From: Antedon mediterranea
Lineage: Eukaryota > Echinodermata > Crinoidea > Comatulida > Antedonidae
Direction of reading: 5' to 3'
NCBI RefSeq assembly: GCF_964355755.1
Contig: NC_092675.1
Span: 30,528,912-30,592,911 of the forward strand
DNA: 64,000 nucleotides
Both the position numbers and the translations under genes were made by a program. The notes below the pieces were generated by a model that was not told the origin of the DNA, ran no database searches, and saw only the letters and a list, made by a program, of their open reading frames with translations. Shown here piece after piece: positions 46,599-60,382 of the stretch; the first letter of the stretch is position 1, and the number at the start of each line of letters is the position of its first letter.

Positions 46599-49549
46599 AT
46601 CGTAAATGTTTTGAATTTCTAAATGAAATGAACAATTTTAGAAAACTGAACTGATACTTTGTTGTTGTCCAGAATGTTCTGGGGTTTTTTGTTATTAATT
46701 TTTTTAAAGACACAGAAATCAAGTAGGACGCCCTCTGTAATTAGTATTTACAAGGAGGAATATGGTACTGTATTACAAAATGTAAATTGGTCATCAGTGT
46801 CAGTGGTACAAACTTCGTTTAGTGGTGGTGCAACCAAAATAAAACAATAAAATAATTAAAGCAAAACAAAGTGTATGGGAAAAACAAAAATAAAAACATA
46901 TAAATATAACCAGGCACACTACATCAATCGATCAAATAAATAAAATATGAGCACAAACGTTACAATACAAAAGAAAAATGAAGAAAAAAACGCAAAATAA
47001 TATTATTATTTTTTAAATATTGGTGGTAAATAGTCATCATTAATTTATAAAACTTGTTCCTGGCGATCCAAGAACCGGTCAGATATTGTTTACAATAATG
47101 TTCAAAAATGTTTATATAACAATGGAGCTTCTGTTAAATTATCAAAGAACGTGTTGAAATGGTATTTATATTCAATAAAGTCTTCCCACGTAGAATGGAG
47201 TCCGCAATAATAATCTGGGTTGTTTTAAAGTTCTTCAGCCAGAAATATATATTAATATAAAAACCACAGGTACAGAACAAATTCTCTATGTACTATCATA
47301 CTTGCTACTCATCATTATGATACTTGGGATGTTGGTTTATTTACAGCTCGTCAAATTAAAGTTGAAAGCATTTTTATCAAACTTATTTTCAAATTGAACT
47401 TTATTGATATAGCGTGACCGGGCGTGTTGGTGTTTACGCGTTTTCACGAAGGATAGTTTAATAATATTCTTATATTTTAACTTCTTATATTTAACTTGTT
47501 TCTGGTAAAAACAAATACATGTTAATGAAATTTAACATTTTATCCTATTAATAACATGGATTTTAAACTAATTTATATTATAAAGACAATACTTAATTTA
47601 CCGGGCGTGGCAATGGTAAAGAATAGGAGGCCGTGCTGAGTAACGATTCGTTGATTTTTGGTGTTATACACATTTTGAAAATTGTGTAGCAAAAAATACT
47701 ATACAAAACTATGTTTCTCAACCTAAAAATCAGTTTGATTAGCAATATTGCTAAACAAAATTTTTAAATGAAAATTTTCCCTGAACTGTTGCTGTGTTAG
47801 GCCTTTTTTTGTGAACTAATTTAGCATGTTAGTAAATAATTGTCTGTAAAAGTGAATGTACACTAGTTTGTTAATAAATATGTATTATAAAATAGTTTAC
47901 AATTGCTAAAGATATTATCATAATTCTATTTAATGTGACATGTATAATATCTATTAAATCAAGTCTTATTTAGTATGTATACATCCGCCCTTATGGAGCT
48001 CTTTGTTACAAATTTCTCATGCAAAAATCGCGGAATACTCATTCTTGTGATATATATTCTTTGATATTATCAAATTAAATTAGACCTATATTTAGTCCGA
48101 TTTCGGGCGGCTACTATACAAAAAATTAATATAAAGTGTTTAATAATAATTATTATATAACACCTAAATAAATTCCTGTCATTTGATTGGACGATTGTGG
48201 GTCACATAACGTGCAATAGTACGCACTATTAAACGATTGTTTATTATTTGTATAATATTTGCTGGATAGCATCTATCAGATCAGATCTTGTATTTTATTT
48301 TGTTACACGCCACCACCAGGTTGTAACTCTACTTCCGGTATAAAGTCCACCATTCACCTCAACGTTACATGTAATAATGCATGCATCACTGGAGCCTTTT
48401 ATGACAAAGTGATACACACACAAAAGGACAGAACTTGTCCGTTTTTCTTATGGTAATTGTAAGTATTAACACAGTATCAAAGCTAATGATTGGTTGATTG
48501 TTCATGAGTGTTCAATTTTTTTGCTTTTTGTTACTATTTTTTAAAGAATATACTTCTTTTATAAAGAACATAATCGCGTAAATATAATCTTGAATCTGTT
48601 TCACAGGCTTCCTAGAGACGGTATTTATGTCAGGCGTTGACAGGCCCAGCGCTAGCTTAAATCGTGTTATTTGAGCTGTCTGTTGTATATCTCCTTTCTT
48701 GCTTTCAGATGTATTCTTGTATACGTTTGGTTTTCCTTCTTAATAATTGTCGAAAATGAAATATAGGCCAAAGGAATACGTCTTCATTAGGAATAATAGG
48801 AACTACGATACGAACATCTAGTACTTTACTAGGTACACTAAAGTAAGTATTATTTTACAACTCTGACAGTGGTAGTAGAAACTTTGGTTTTGTTGGTTCA
48901 ATATATTATTTGTTTTACCTAATTGTGTCCCTACCCTTCACATATAACTGGCTAACTATTTCAAATTTCTGACTATCTTATTTATTATCTGTTCAAAATG
49001 ATTCCAATATTTGAAATACTTGTTGTTCTTTTCGATCTCACCTGCTTGGTTCTTCCTAACTTTTTTTTTGTTTTTCTAGTTTTAACTTTTTTTTTTATAA
49101 AAAAATTTTAATAGACAAGTTTTTTTATCTCTTTGTTGTATTGTATTGTATGTTCTAATAACAAAAAAGAAACAAAACCATTTATTTTATAATAATTGGG
49201 AATGTTAAACTATATTCAGTATATTCTCCCATTACTTTCTGACGATTCAAATAAAAATTTCCAATTACAAAAAATGCTAAGTGAATATTTTTCATTGACA
49301 AAAAACAGGGTCAGCAGCCTATAGAATAAAACATATATATAACATTGAAATGTTATGAATTTCTCAAATTCAGAATTCATGGTTTGTTTTGTTATAAAAT
49401 GCCATTAGAACCTGATGCATTTACTCTGCAATGAAGTTTTCTTTTTTCAGGACAGCCAACAAACACTTTTTAATCATCAACAACAGCGTTTTCATTTAAT
49501 ATTAATTTTATACCATATTTATTATTTTTAGGTAAACCAGCTTACAAGG
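46599..49549. other. Divergent intergenic region between UBE3C and the sialyltransferase
   Basis: 2.9 kb shared by two oppositely oriented genes. It contains a TTTTAG acceptor at 49531 opening the 5' UTR part of the first coding sialyltransferase exon. Its upstream non-coding exon was not located. No coding exon or clear mobile element seen. Confidence 0.5.
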
Positions 49550-52500
49550 ATGGCAGTCTATTTACCAAAGGTGTGTAAACTATATTATTACTATAGCACA
49601 GCATGCATAATATAAACTATTAATATAGGCACCAAATGCATACTGAGAAAGATCTGCTCCTGTATCATATATCAAATAATGTAATCCTTTTCAAATATAA
49701 GGTCCTTGAAAATAGTCATTAAAATATGTAGTAAATAGATTATGATGTTGACACACCCTTTTTTACCCATTACAATACCAACTACAGTACCAACACACCC
49801 TTGTTTACCCATTACAATACCAACTACAGTAGTCACCATTTAATGACAAAAACTATTATTTGTTTGATCTTCAGAGCTTAAATGGAATGTTATTTGTGGT
49901 GACATTATATGGATCTTTATGCATCATCGCCCTGCTCCTTATAACAATGTACCCTACTGATGAAATTGAAAAATGCACCAGACAAGGGGATAGCAGCTGT
50001 CGCCATTTACACGGGAAACAGTTAATTACTGACGGAGAGATGCGTCAATTTGACTATTTTAACGTTACTCCCATCGTACCTGTACTAGATACTGCCACTG
50101 AGGAAAGTGGCTATGTCGCTCTTCCAGGTCTAGAGGTAATAAACATTGCTTTGTTTTAATAATGTACATTATTTGTATTCTATTGCACATGAACATTCAT
50201 GAATTATTTATTATGCTAATATGACTTATACCTGAAAAAATTCACAATACAAAAATGAAAATGCTATCCATAATATACACAATGTTGGTTTGTTTTAAAA
50301 ATAGATTTATAAGGAAATGTTTACTTATGAAATAATTTCCCTCATATGCTGATTCAAAAGTGAGGGTTTGGTGGCATGGCTGACGGAGAATTACAATGTA
50401 AAGAACAGACTTTACGTTTGTTTGTTTCTTTATTTCCATTCACAAAATCATAAACATACATAAATAATCATTACAAAACAAAACAATGGAAAGAGGGTAA
50501 TCTCTGAAGCACAGCTTATAAGTAGAAACCCCTTGTTACAAAACAATATATATAAATAGAAATGTGAAAAAAAGGCACAAGGGCATAGGCAAACAAAAGA
50601 AAATGCAAACAATCTTTTTTCTTTTTTTAACAAAAGACCATTTGACCCGAGGTTTAATATTTATTAAAATTATGTTAACCAAAAAAAGAACATGAATATC
50701 AAGGGTATTGCTAAACACCGCAAACCCCCGCAAACCTCCAAAAAAACATAGCAAACCCCACCGAACCAACAGAAAAGTGATTGAATAATGTAGTGTACGA
50801 CCCACTGGGTATATAAATTATTAAATTTCTACTGTTAACTACTTTTTTGGGGATAAAACATCATTTTTTGGTTAAAAATTAGCAATCATTTTTGACCAAA
50901 AAATGATGTTTTACCCCAAAAATAAGTTGTTAACAGTAGAAATTTAATTTTTTTTACATGGATATACCCAGTGGGTTGTACACTACATGATTCAATCACT
51001 TTTATTATGTTGGTTCGGTGGGGTTTGCTATATTTTTTTGGAGGTTTGCAGGATTTAGCAACCATTTTTTACCAAAAAATGATGTTTTACCCTAAAAATA
51101 AGTAGTTAACAGTAGAAATTAAATATTATTTTACATGGATATACCCAGTGGGTTGTACACTACATGATTCAATCAGTTTTATGTTGGTTCGATGGGGTTT
51201 GCTATGTTTTTTTGGAGGTTTGCGGGTGTTTAGCAATCAATGTTGTTTTTGCAGCCGTTATCTCTTCAATGCTCAGAGTGTGCGTTTGTTACAAGTTCTG
51301 GTCGATTACAAGGAGAAGGAGCAGGTGAGGAAATAGACGAAGCACCTTGCGTTATACGAATGAATGCTGCCCCCACAAACGGTTACGAAAAAGATGTCGG
51401 TAGAAAAACAACTTTTCGAATTATTGGACATCGTAATTTTCCCCGTATGATGAATTCTGAGGAGAAAAGAAAGTATCATTTGGTAAATGCAACAACTAAA
51501 TCTGATAATATTGTATTAGTATGGTTATATGCTGTAGACTTTAACCCCAAAAGAAATCCAGCGAGGAGGTGGGCATCTGCCATGGCTCAGAAATATCGCA
51601 CTACCAATTTTTATATGGCAAATTATAAAACAATGACAGAAAATGAGGAGATATTTACAGCAGAGCTTGGTGTTTCTAGGTAAGCTGTTTTCTTTTTGTA
51701 TTTTTTAATGTTTTGTATTGTAACTTTTTCTGGTGTTTTAATGTTTTAATCTTTTTATGAATTACTTTTACCTTTAATTTCTTCCATTTTTTATATATAC
51801 TGTATGTTTTTATAAACCTTTTGTAAATGTGTGTGTACTATGAATTACTTTGTTAGTTGTCTTTGAATTATTTTTATTATATTGTTTATGTTCTCTACTG
51901 AACTCACCCAAATCAATACTTTAGCACTGAAAATATTATTCAGTATAAAGACATAATAAATAATTAATCAATAAATAAATATGTATTTTATATTGTATTA
52001 TCCAATCACAATTAATTATGTGCAAGTAAAATGTAAAGAATGTTTTGTTTGGTAAAAGCCTGGTTGATTCAAAATCAGTTTTGCCTTGAAATAGAACAAA
52101 TTCATAAAAATATTCTTGAAACCACATTCAATAAAAAAAACATTTATTATATATTTGTTTGCAAGTAAAATGTGAAGAATGTTTTGTTTGGTAAAAGCCT
52201 GATTGATTCAAAATCAGTTTTGCCTTGAAATAGAAAAAATTCATAAAAATATTCAACCACATTCAAGCAATAAACATTTATGATATTTGTATAATTAGTC
52301 TCGATCCACTCTGAATAATTCTCAGTCATATCAGCCAGACATTTAGTTTAAACTATTTCAACAAAAACTAATTTTACAACAGTACTTGATGTATTAGAAT
52401 GTTGTATGATGATGATGTAATAATTCGTATTCAAATTCTTATACCTAATTTTCTCAATGACCTCAATCCTAAATGCATATAACATCTGGAAATGTACAGA

Positions 52501-55493
52501 GGCATAATATTAAATGCTAGCTGCAGTTTATACTGTAGTTGTTCATATCCTGTCTTCATTGGCTGGTAATGCAATTCTTGGATAGAAAAATAGCACATTG
52601 AAAGATATCATTTCTCTGACTGATTTCTGCACAATTTCATTAAATAATGTGTTTGAATATTGATTAATGTCGTACTGTACAAACTACAGTCTTTCATTTA
52701 TGAATATTATTAGTCTTGGCCTATGATAATAATTACCTTTGTCAGAAATATAGCGAGAGGTTATGTCGTCGATCGCATTTGTTTGTGTGTGTTTTTGTTT
52801 TAGCAGGATTACTCAAAAAGTGATTGCCCAATTTCCATAAGATTTTAAAGGATTATTTCATAGGTGTATGGGAATTCCATTAAATTTTTATATGCATCAG
52901 ATCAGACGAAGGTTTGCGCTCTCTGAGTGCCCTTCTAGTTGCAAATTGTAAATGATCCATTTGCAACCATACTGCTGATAACCCACCAGTACAAGTATTG
53001 CAACCATACTGCTGATAACCCACCAGTACAAGTATTATTAATAATTGAATGTTCAATTATTTATATAATATGTATCATATTACAAAATTGATTTGATTGA
53101 GTGATTTAATTTGTTTGCACATTTATTTGGCAGTCATAACCATAAAATACAAAAAATAATACCATAATTATTAAAAATTGAACTCACAATTCCTACATTA
53201 CTAGCAATAAATTATAAAATATGGTTAAAACAATGCAGAACTCAATTAAGTGTGTAATATTTAGAAAGGCATACCGCTTTTTTTATTGTATAACGACTAT
53301 AAACAATATGAAATCTCAATCATAATCAAAATCAATTGATAAAAAGAAAAACATGTGGAGGAGTTTTTGGATATTGTACATGTAATTCATTTCATAATAC
53401 TTTCATGTTTCTGTGACATTGTACTCTGAAATCTAAAAGCATAAATCATAATTCAAACGATAAAATTAGGATTGATTTTTATGTTTTTGCACTTTGGGAT
53501 AATAAGATTATAATTGGCCTAGTTTAAGCACATTACTAAGAACATTTCATTCAATTAAGATTTATTTCTTGTAGCATAAAATACCTCATATAACTGGTTG
53601 CAACAGGTTGATGATAAATTAGACAGATTAATAATTCTAGGGAGTAGTTAAAAAGTGAACCAGACTGGCATGTATAAAAGCATAGTTGAAGTCCTGTCTG
53701 CTACATTTTTTTTAAATATAATAAAGTTAAAATATATTGTATAATTAATATTATGATGTGAAAATAGTGGCAAATTGCTGCTTTTGAACCACACTTTATT
53801 TTATTTTTTTTTGTAATAATTTTTAATTGTTGAAATGTAGGAAAGAAGCTAATACATGGCTAACTACAGGATGGAATAGCATGCTGTTTGCTCTTGATGT
53901 CTGTAAGAAGGTAACAGTGTATGGCATGATATATGAAGATTTTTGCAAGTAAGAAACTAACATAATACAATGTACAGTACTGAACTTAGATAGAAATTAA
54001 CCACAAAAAACGTTTTAAAGGCTATTTCAATAGTTCCTAATAAAAAGGATATATATATATATATACCATGACCTGTAACCCGTTGGTGCCTAACTAATTG
54101 TTATAAGTATTCCCTTTATGTACAATGTTGTGCATAATACTGTATAACAGAGATACAATTTGTCTACATACGTTTTACATTGTAATACAGGGCCGTAGGT
54201 GGGTAAGGTTTCAACCTCACCATTTTTCTCATAGGCCTTTGACAACCCAATGGCTTGCCAGAGATTGTTCCCTTTTCTTGCGATCACCGCACCACTTTAT
54301 TTCTCATGACTATGGCACTGTATTATATAAACCATACAGTCGAATAACAAGTTTAATATTTGAAAAAAAAAAATAGTGGTACAGTACATACCAGCATGAT
54401 TCATTTTTTAAATGTTAACAAATAAAGTGGCTCACATTTTTCAGAGTTTGTTTTTCATAATCCGTTTATAACTCTGTAATTGAAATATGTTATAGCAAAA
54501 AGTTTAGTAGGTATTAAATGAATGACCAATATCGTACCAGGAAGTACGTGTAATAATTAGTAGTTAATGCCATGTTGTATGCAAAGCATTGTGTATTTAC
54601 ATTTTATTATTCCACTGAGCATTGTGTATACCTACTACTGTATATTATTATTACCAGCATTGTGTATACCTACTATATTATTATTACCAGCATTGTGTAT
54701 ACCTACTACTGTATATTATTATTACCAGCATTGTGTACTATATAATATTATCCTATTAGAATTGTGTACTATATTGATATTTACCAAGCATTGTGTCATT
54801 ATATTACCAAGCATTTAAATGTTCTTAACTTTGACCATCTTTATTGTTAACATGTAATGTTTGACTATTCTTATCATTTGTTTGTACATGAGGCTGACAT
54901 TGTCACATACTGTAGTATTTATACAGATGTACCATTGACTCAGTTTGACCGCATTGTGTAAAGCAAACATGACTTTGCTTTTCGATAATATTTAACAGAT
55001 GACAACTAACGAACTTTTTTTTTTCAGAGAGCATCCAAATGATCAGAAGTATTACCATTATTTTGACCATGTGCAACACGAGTGCAAATATTACGCTGTT
55101 AGTGAAAACAAATTAAGTACTGGACATAAGTTTGTGACTGAGAAAGCAGTGTTTGCTCGCTGGGCCGAGACACACAACATTACTTTTAAATACCCTTCTT
55201 GGGAAAACAAAACTGTAAAAGGAAAAGGTTTGGACACACCTTTCTTGAAACGATGGCGCGCTTATAAAGATTGTTTACAGGAACATGTAAATAATACTGT
55301 TGGTACATATGACTGCGGTGACCACAATGGTATCGTAATGAACGGTACCAACGTTCACACAGGTAATAGGACAACTGATTATGTAGAAACAATTATTAAG
55401 AAAGATGACGGCACTGTAATCAAACAACGTGTTTATCAAATTGCTCCAAATAAGAAAAAAATTGTAAAAATAATAAGTAAAAGGCGACATTAG
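49550..55493 (+). CDS. ST6GalNAc-type alpha-2,6-sialyltransferase (GT29)
   Basis: Five coding exons (49550-49570, 49875-50135, 51255-51679, 53841-53948, 55028-55493), phases 0/0/2/2, 426 residues. This is a type II Golgi membrane protein: a short cytosolic tail, a transmembrane segment at ~12-32 (MLFVVTLYGSLCIIALLLI), then a stem. Sialylmotif L starts near 96 (LQCSECAFV...SGRLQG...CVIRMNAAPTNGYEKDVG). Motif S is at ~243-265 (LTTGWNSMLFALDVCKKVTVYGM). Motif III is YHYFD (281-285) and motif VS is H305-x4-E310. The one-residue CVIRMNxAPTxGYExDVG pattern marks the ST6GALNAC3-6 group, which adds sialic acid to GalNAc on glycans. The C-terminus is oddly extended, about 110 residues past motif VS, with several NxT/S sites and a Lys/Arg-rich end (KRRH). 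The exact paralogue is not assignable. Confidence 0.9.
50708..51238. mobile_element. Fold-back element in intron 2 of the ST6GalNAc gene
   Basis: The left arm starts ATTGCTAAACACCGCAAACC and the right end mirrors it (GGTTTGCGGGTGTTTAGCAA). Arms of about 180 bp include CCACTGGGTATA and the CCAAAAAATGATGTTTTAC words. The right arm exists twice in direct order (about 50895-51060 and 51060-51238). It has no coding capacity. Confidence 0.88.
52021..52265. repeat. Tandem duplication (~105 bp, two copies) in intron 3 of the ST6GalNAc gene
   Basis: GTAAAAGCCTGGTTGATTC and AAATCAGTTTTGCCTTGAAA recur ~140 bp apart with few changes. Confidence 0.88.
52760..52945. repeat. Dispersed-repeat-like segment in intron 3 of the ST6GalNAc gene
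   Basis: It begins with a GTTTGTGTGTGTTTTTG run and ends GCGCTCTCTGAGTGCCC then TTCTAGTT, a tail I associate with interspersed repeats in aquatic invertebrates. Class unknown. Confidence 0.4.
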
Positions 55494-55504
55494 TAAAGCA
55501 TACA

Positions 55505-55740
55505 CACACCAGTGCAGATGGAGATTAAAGTCCAGTGAGAAAATGAATTAGCACATCAACAAGGATGGACATTAAAGTCCAGTGAGAATACATAGGAAGC
55601 CTAGTAGCACATCAACAAGGATGGACATTAAAGTCCAGTGAGAATACCAAGCACGCCTAGCACATCAACAAGGATAGACATTTAAGTCCATCGGCAACAC
55701 CAAGCGCATGTATTACACCAGCGAGGGTGGGCATTATCAA
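55505..55740. repeat. ~60-bp repeats in the ST6GalNAc 3' UTR
   Basis: Four imperfect units with AGCACATCAACAAGGATGG then ACATTAAAGTCCAGTGAGAA start about 12 bases after the stop codon at 55493. Confidence 0.9.
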
Positions 55741-56557
55741 TTTAATAATACTCATTTATTTAAATCTAATTTAAAAATTTTAACTGTTTTGGGCATTTCT
55801 AAGCCATATTTTATTATATTTTACTAGTCTACTAGCCACATTTATTGGTACTTCATTTGAAGCTATTTAACAATTATATTAAAATAAGAAATATGTGATG
55901 GGGGTGTACAACAGTTCCTTCCTTGTTCACCATAAGGGTACAAGCAGATTATAATATAATGTTTAAACCATACAATAGACAAAGGAAATATAACTAGACA
56001 TTGTAACCATATCTGTATAGCAGAACAAGGTCATGTGATAAGACCATTTTTTAACTTGTTAAAAAATGATAAGAATTTCCCTGACGATAAAAGCAGTATA
56101 CCAAAAGTTAAGAAAATGAAAATGCCAAAAATGTGGATAAATGTGTAGACTACCTACAAGCAGTCTACTAGAGTCTAGTAGTAGTACTATAAAGTGTGTA
56201 TTCCAAAATGCTCTTCATTTTCCTCAAAACAAATTGCGTTGCAAATTGTTTTATTTTATGTTTGGCCAAATATTGCTATTTTAATTTCTTTTTTTTAATG
56301 GTTGTATTCTGAATTAAAATTGCATGGTCGCAACCAATAGTTATCAAATTAAATAATTTTTAGTACCAAATCCTAGATGTAAAATAAACTGAACATTTTT
56401 TTTAGAATAATTTTAGAAATTTTAAGGTAGGAGTTAATATCTAAGTTATTCTAATTTGTATGCACCACATTCTTGTGAGTTGAAATGGTTTTAAAATGTA
56501 AATGTAATTTAAATAAGGATAATATACGGTAATATTTGTTAAGCTAAAAAAGGTCAA

Positions 56558-56595
56558 CCCCCACCCCCGCAGGAGGGGGTGGGGGTTGGGGGTAC
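56558..56595. repeat. G/C-run hairpin
   Basis: CAACCCCCACCCCC then GCAG then GAGGGGGTGGGGGTTG forms a strong stem with a 4-base loop. The G-rich strand (GGGGGTGGGGGTTGGGGG) could also form a quadruplex. It is isolated in otherwise AT-rich DNA. Confidence 0.85.
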
Positions 56596-58439
56596 AAGTA
56601 CTAGTCATGAGCCTAAACAGAAAACTGTCCTTACGTCGTTACGTCGCCATTAACATCAAATAAAAATGTAATAAAGAATAACCTCCTGCAGAAACAAAAT
56701 TAAAGAGTCAATTATATTTTTGAGTTGCGGATTTATTGGCATCATCAACAACACTGCCTCCCCCACTATAGTCTTCTAATTCTAAATGTATAGAAGTACA
56801 GTATATTATAAGGTTTATATTAATGTTATTGCTTCAAAATGTACTTATTTTCGTGTTTATACTTTAAACTCGTCGTGAGGTGGTTTCCCATTTAATCGTA
56901 CGATCAAAAACGGTATGTAAAACATGGATGAAAAGAATCTAGTTCCTTAATGGTATAAATATGTGTAATCATGTATACACACTGTATACCACTGTTTGGC
57001 AATGAAAACTGTTTATTAAAATGAATTACCAAATGTTGGTTACCATTACAAAGAATTACTTTTAAGAGGAAATATTTTATTGTTTTGCGGACAAAAGAAT
57101 TGTACTATTTTCAGGATTACGTCAATGGTCACTCTATTTACAATATTTATTGCACGAAAAAGATACAAAACAGTAAATACAAAGTACCGTATATTGATAA
57201 TATATTATGTTTGGTAAAATTCCTCCTTGGTTAAACATATTCTTGCGTAAAATTAATGATTGAATTTGATCAAATATTCTAGGTCAAGGTCCATTTGACG
57301 ACTAGTGTCAGTGACACTATCGAACCATGGAGGTATAAAAATACCTCCATGATCGAACAGTTCAAATAATGTTGTCACGACATTGCAAAATATGGTATAT
57401 TGGATAATGATGCTGCCTGTAGCACATCATAGTATTGTGTAATACATTCTATCTGACGAGTATATGTAAGCAATGCTTATATAAATGCTATGTTTCATTA
57501 TCAACAGCTTTTTAGGTATTTACTACTCTATTATGTGTGCCAAATTGTCTTGATTTGTGGTTTCAGTATGTGTTTCTGTTACCATGGTAATTTATGTTTC
57601 ATTTTTGTTAAAATTGTTTACATTTTTAAGTTTATTCTAAATTGTTTACATAAAATACTGACTATTTACTGACTATTTACTGACTATTTACTGTAGTTTT
57701 CTTTAAAAATGCCAAACTTATGAAATGTAGTTTTGAATAGTGTTCATTTCAAAATATATCAGTTTTTAAAATTAATTTTAATCATAGCTAATGTAAATAT
57801 GTTTTTAAATATTATTAATATTTTGATGATGATGACTCAATTATTAAAGAGTACCATTTTACCAATAATGGTGTGTAACACAGTCTATTGTTATTCATAA
57901 TAGTAAAGTAATTTATTTGATTATTGCATACAATGGTATTCATTGGTGCTAGTTAGAGTAAGCATCAAGAGAAAGACAACAAATGTCAATGGACAATATT
58001 GTCAATGACTGCATTGTATGTATGCTATTGCAGCTCTCATGTCTTGGTTTGTGTCACTGTGGCATCACATGCTTGCTGCTTTACCAATTCTTGGTTCCAA
58101 ATTCTTTCATAGTTCCTAAGATTTCTGATGTCCACTCTCTTAGGGCAGCTACTTGCTGTCTCATAAAACATGTGTTTTCCATTCTGTAATTAGCTAGTCA
58201 TGTTTTTAATAGAGATACCAGTGCCTTCCCGGTATAGGCATTCTAAGTCATTATATAGTATTGATATTAATTACTAATGTTTTTATATTTAAAAAAATAA
58301 AAATCTTTCGTTCGCAATTAATTGAACGTTGATTTGCTTTGAATTCAGGTGCTATAATATAACTTTTTGATAAAATAAAATATGTAATGTTGATAATGTA
58401 AACATCTTTGGTTTGTTTTATTTTTCTACAGTTCACTTT

Positions 58440-58520
58440 ACGCGACTCTACAGTTCACTATGTTGGTCGGTCGGTAAACACTAACTCAAATTTATCACGC
58501 GACTGCAGCCATGTATGGCC
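58440..58520. repeat. Dispersed repeat shared with 43458-43555
   Basis: CGCGACTCTACAGTTCACTA, TAAACACTAACTCAAATTTA and GACTGCAGCCATGTATGGCC match the insertion in the MITE at 43319-43597 with a few differences. Confidence 0.75.
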
Positions 58521-60304
58521 TTGTTTTATTCATTGAATATTAACCAGGGAGTTATTTTACAACTCCCTGCTTGAACCCAACACAATTAGGACGTAAGCCC
58601 ACCGTTGACCAATCATAATCATCTAAATTGTTGCTTGTAATAGGTCAAAACACTTGCGTTCATCCACAACATTACATAAGTTACCTACTATTAAGAGTTT
58701 ACTGTAATGTATGGAATAGAAATGCTCCAAGGTCGGAAAAGTCAGACAACAGCAGTAACCTATGGCAACCTATAAATCAGTGGAGGATGCAAAAAAAAGA
58801 ATTGAAATGAAATGATAGCAGAGATGTATGGATGGGAAAAGGAACTGAAAAAGGCCATACATAATAAAACCAGTATAAAAAATGTGGGGAATACACATTT
58901 ATACGAAACTGGGCGGTAGGCAGACAACAGGTGGTGTAACACAGGTGATACTGACTGCTAGCTATTATAGTAAAATGATGATCTGAATGGTATAAAGTAA
59001 ACTGCAATAATGCAATGATTATGTCAATTCAAGAAGTATGTAGGGTAAGGTTATCTCCTAAGCAACACATAGACACTGTAGTAAAACAACACAAATGTCA
59101 ACCAACTATAATTACTTACTGTATTTCAATATCAAATATTTATTTTTATATGCGAATTACCTTCATACATGCAATCATTATCAGTTGTGTATGTATGCAG
59201 TTTTCTTTCTTTTTATATCAAAATGATTGATATCATGAACAAGATGTTTATCGATTTATATTAAAGACAGATGATAGGAAACATACAAGAAATCACCTAA
59301 ACTAAGAACATGCAACAACCTGTTTTTGTAAAATCTAACGTTTTAATTTATTTTAACATTTAATTCAAAAAATATACTTCGCTTATACAACATTTACTGC
59401 TTTTGACAACTTTTAAGTTAAAAGGATTTTGCAACTAGTCACACACTTGGACTGACCTAAATGAATTAGTCTCTCACATCCAGACACAATCAAATGATTG
59501 ATTGATTGATTGATTGACTTACTAAATGGATTCTCTTCTCAGCACATTTGTGTCACATATTGTTTGTATATATCATAATTACTTTTATATTTAAAATAAC
59601 ATAAACAAGTTCCATCAAAGCTGGATTTTAATTTTTACATAACAGCAAGGTATTCAGCAAAGTTTATATATATGGTAATATAATAGCATTGAAGGATTGT
59701 TCAACAGCTCCCAGATAACTTTTAGCAGAATTAAAGAATTTATTAAATGAAGGTGAATACATACAGAAAACATATAGTTTTAATACCTACATTGAAGATT
59801 TCTTTCAATTTATTCAATTAGTGTAATTATAAAGATTAAGATAATTTATAGCCATGATAAAACTATTAGCTTACTCTTAAATAAGACTACTAAGTCTAAG
59901 TTTAATCCTAGTTTAAGACTTCAAAGCACTTTAAGCATTCAAACTAGCAATAATTCACAAACAATAATTTAAACATACATTATCTTAAAGTAATCAATAA
60001 GTATAGTAATATTGATTAACTTACACATCACTAATCAAATACAGTACACATCCATATTACATTAGACACAATATTCAATATTAAATTATGAAGCTTCACT
60101 GGTCTAACGAGGCATAATCGTTTTTCACAAACTGATATTCAAACGAATTAAAGCACTTATAAAAATGAGATAAATACTTCAGAAAATGCAGAGTGCATGT
60201 TATTTTCAGCTCAATTTGACTGATTTAAAAAAATATATCAATTGGCATACTCAAGGATGACAAACAAACTTACAAACAAGTAATTATTATGTCTAAAAAT
60301 ATCA

Positions 60305-60382
60305 AACGTTATGTAACAAAAAAATGTGATGTGCCCATATGGACATGACATCATATCACTACCATATTTGGGATAGATAGAG
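60305..60382. mobile_element. MITE family A fragment
   Basis: AATGTGATGTGCCCATATGG and ATCATATCACTACCATATTT match the family core; both ends are missing. Confidence 0.6.

Noticed and set aside
50536-50805. 89-codon minus-strand ORF
   Set aside because: Covers the left arm of the fold-back element and intron sequence; no domain or splice support.
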